From JAICJR01 sp036494715 (lineage in GTDB: Bacteria; Actinomycetota; Thermoleophilia; Solirubrobacterales; Thermoleophilaceae), in the NCBI GenBank assembly GCA_036494715.1, contig DASXNY010000128.1, positions 1-14,340 of the forward strand: DNA of 14,340 nucleotides, in the 5' to 3' direction. Both the position numbers and the translations under genes were made by a program. The notes beneath the pieces are model-generated. The model was not told the DNA's origin and searched no databases. It worked only from the letters and a program-made list of their open reading frames with translations. Below are positions 13,663 through 14,340 of the stretch, one piece after another; within the stretch, counting starts at the first letter, position 1, and the number at the start of each line of letters is the position of its first letter.

Positions 13663-14340
13663 ATGCGGGCTTTTGTGCCAATACTGCTCGCCGCGGCGCT
13701 GTGCTGGCCGGCCGCGAGCCAGGCGGCCACGGGCTACCACTCCGCCTGTGGTATCGAGCTCTCGAGCGACGTGCCGAGCACGCCGGGCGGCCCCACCTGC
13801 GGCACCGACGAGGGCGACGACGCGGTGTTCGCGGGCAACCCGACCGCGGTCACCTTCTTCGGGGAGAACGGCCACGACACGTTCGAGGGCTCCGCCTTCG
13901 CCGATGTGGTCGAGGGCGGCCCCGGCAACGACGAGCTGTTCGGCGAGCGTGGCGACGACTACCTCGACGGCGGTGACGACTCCGACACGCTCTTCGGCGG
14001 CCTCGGCGACGACACGCTGCGCGAGCTGCGCTTCGGCGTGAACGAGCACCTCTACGGCGGCCCCGGCAACGACATCGTGGCCGGCGGCCGCGGCGGCGAC
14101 AACCTGTTCGGGGGCAGCGGCGACGACGCGCTGATCGGCGGCTCCGGCAGCGACCACCTGTACGGCGGACCGGGCGACGACGTGCTCTACGGCGGGCCCA
14201 ACCGCGATGTGTTCGACTGCGGGCCGGGCAACGACACGGTCTACCGCGTCCGCCACTCCTCGAGCGACGGCCTCTCCACCGGCCGCGCCGACGCCTCGAT
14301 TCCCGACTCCGCTGGCTGCGAGCACATCATCAACGTGGAT
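13663..14340 (+). CDS. Secreted RTX-like calcium-binding repeat protein (3' end outside window)
   Basis: 226 codons are visible and the frame is open at the right edge. A signal peptide (MRAFVPILLAAALCWPAASQA) precedes ATGYHSACGIELSSD. From about residue 75 there are tandem RTX-type nonapeptides of the form GGxGxDxLx, for example GGPGNDELFGERGDDYL, LYGGPGNDIVAGGRGGDNLF and GGSGDDALIGGSGSDHLYGG. Such repeats bind calcium and fold as a beta-roll in the calcium-rich exterior. FDCGPGNDTVY and SAGCEHI near the visible end contain paired cysteines, a pattern I associate with the C-terminus of such proteins, so little sequence may be missing. No enzymatic or adhesion domain is visible. The ATG at 13663 is the only reasonable start, because TAG is in frame at 13645. 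No good Shine-Dalgarno precedes it. Transcribed divergently from yebC across 55 bases. Confidence 0.88.
   Translation, partial: MRAFVPILLAAALCWPAASQAATGYHSACGIELSSDVPSTPGGPTCGTDEGDDAVFAGNPTAVTFFGENGHDTFEGSAFADVVEGGPGNDELFGERGDDYLDGGDDSDTLFGGLGDDTLRELRFGVNEHLYGGPGNDIVAGGRGGDNLFGGSGDDALIGGSGSDHLYGGPGDDVLYGGPNRDVFDCGPGNDTVYRVRHSSSDGLSTGRADASIPDSAGCEHIINVD

Noticed and set aside
13618..14325. 235-codon minus-strand frame with V/A repeats
   Set aside because: It is the antisense reading of the RTX-type repeats; the plus-strand frame has a signal peptide and canonical GGxGxD units.

Overview
The window is high-GC, densely packed DNA that looks like an actinobacterial chromosome. The best guess is class Thermoleophilia (Solirubrobacterales-like). 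The reasons are the yebC/ruvCAB/secD neighbourhood, the very high G+C at third codon positions, and the secreted GGxGxD-repeat protein with a 'CGPGND...CE' C-terminal region, a type I associate with that group. The placement is inference from gene content, not from a marker phylogeny. No tRNA, rRNA, CRISPR array, transposase or phage gene was seen. No gene-free stretch exceeds about 210 bases.

Region 1 (1-4530, all minus strand) is housekeeping. It reads ruvC, ruvA, ruvB, a two-module hypothetical protein, a zinc-ribbon/PAS protein, then the 5' part of secD, which runs off the left edge. ruvC/ruvA and ruvA/ruvB overlap by four bases (GTGA), so Holliday-junction processing is translationally coupled. 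In many actinobacteria yajC sits between ruvB and secD. Here that slot holds two other genes.

Region 2 (4531-12857) is an 8.3 kb carbohydrate-active block. From left to right it holds: a secreted plant-ExoI-type GH3 beta-glucan exohydrolase (minus); a divergent ROK-family repressor (plus); a small PRC-barrel-like protein (plus); a secreted GH144/PF10091 'glucoamylase-like' protein (minus); and a second secreted GH3 enzyme of BglX type (minus) that overlaps the GH144 gene by four bases. The ROK/GH3 divergent spacer carries an imperfect palindrome over the predicted GH3 -35 box and a second copy of one half-site exactly 42 bp away, a plausible operator pair. Together the genes read as an extracellular beta-glucan depolymerisation locus. 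Beta-1,2-glucan is the best specific hypothesis because of the GH144-type enzyme. No sugar transporter is present in the window.

Region 3 (12858-14340) holds yebC (minus) and, divergently, the start of a secreted RTX-like repeat protein (plus) that is still open at the right edge.

The most interesting point is the layout. yebC and ruvCAB are normally neighbours in actinobacteria. Here they keep the same orientation but are separated by the whole sugar block, which looks like an insertion into a conserved housekeeping cluster. At the ruvC-side junction lies a 75-bp inverted repeat whose arms are built of 7-bp units (TCCACAG/TCCGCAG).
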